The position numbers were made by a program, and so were the translations under genes. Of a stretch of DNA of 64,000 bases, positions 63,891 through 64,000 are shown in pieces. The notes below the pieces were generated by a model. The model was not told where the DNA came from. It searched no databases and saw only the letters and a program-made list of their open reading frames with translations. The DNA is from Demequina rhizosphaerae (GTDB taxonomy: Bacteria; Actinomycetota; Actinomycetes; Actinomycetales; Demequinaceae), in assembly GCF_000971255.1 (NCBI RefSeq), contig NZ_BBMC01000006.1, positions 124,001-188,000 on the forward strand. The letters run 5' to 3'. The first letter of the stretch is position 1, and each line of letters begins with the position of its first letter.

Positions 63891-64000
63891 CCTCGCTCGA
63901 CCTGCCCACGCGGGCCCGTGACGGTGTAGACAGAGCGAAGGACAGGCCGACGGCACCAACCGGGTTGCCTGTCACGCGCGACCACCAAGGAGTGCGAGAT

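Noticed and set aside
59783-64000. A CRISPR array in the repeat-rich end region
   Set aside because: The repeats are 150-390 bp and imperfect, with only two or three copies. There are no short regular repeats with uniform spacers and no cas genes.

Overview
The window is very GC-rich (well over 70% in most genes) and packed with short-spaced genes. Many starts are GTG. The gene families (Tat-exported Dyp peroxidase, MoxR/DUF58/transglutaminase/FHA/PP2C/kinase cluster, MetE, GcvPTH, CYTH-CHAD, actinobacterial-type PCu(A)C) point to an actinomycete, most likely a member of the Micrococcales related to Demequina or Cellulomonas. That placement is inferred from gene content only. No rRNA, tRNA or CRISPR array was recognised.

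Layout. 1-5.5 kb: tail of a PLP C-S lyase, a methyltransferase, a copper-chaperone/Dyp-peroxidase set, an APH-type kinase, and a siderophore-interacting protein behind a DtxR/IdeR-like iron box. 5.5-14.1 kb: a GNAT enzyme, a DUF2202 protein with an OmpR-type direct repeat in front of it and a two-component system behind it, a degenerate APH pseudokinase, a lipoprotein, a two-gene K+/H+ antiporter, an MFS transporter and a second GNAT enzyme. 14.1-21.3 kb: an orphan AbiEi-like antitoxin, an orphan prepilin, metE and metF (methionine synthesis), OsmC and Tag.

21.3-41.6 kb is one 20-kb run of minus-strand genes. It starts with gcvP and continues into a coupled operon: Ser/Thr kinase, giant Ig/Fn3-repeat protein, MoxR ATPase, DUF58, transglutaminase-like protein, FHA membrane protein, PP2C phosphatase and a small tail-anchored protein. 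It ends with gcvT, gcvH and a Nudix hydrolase. Most joins in the operon are GTGA overlaps. The operon encodes a phospho-switch (kinase/FHA/phosphatase) next to a MoxR/DUF58/transglutaminase set, which probably serves the giant exported protein.

41.7-50 kb is a surface-polysaccharide region (GT2, flippase-like protein, epimerase, GT4, rmlB, rmlA). A lower-GC restriction-modification pair is inserted in it, and its methyltransferase stop codon abuts the rmlB stop codon. 50-59.8 kb holds housekeeping genes: glgP, LMW-PTP, CYTH-CHAD, S4 protein, threonine aldolase, YchJ-like protein, PiT transporter and a PCMT-like protein.

59.8-64 kb is an accessory, decaying region of lower coding quality. It holds three ~0.2-kb direct repeats (Y), two full and one partial copy of a 390-bp repeat (X), a truncated transposase and two small minus-strand genes. 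Across the window a decamer, GGGACGATGC, occurs at least 15 times on the two strands, far above expectation. Many starts lie 6-7 nt after a TANNNT-like box, suggesting leaderless mRNAs.
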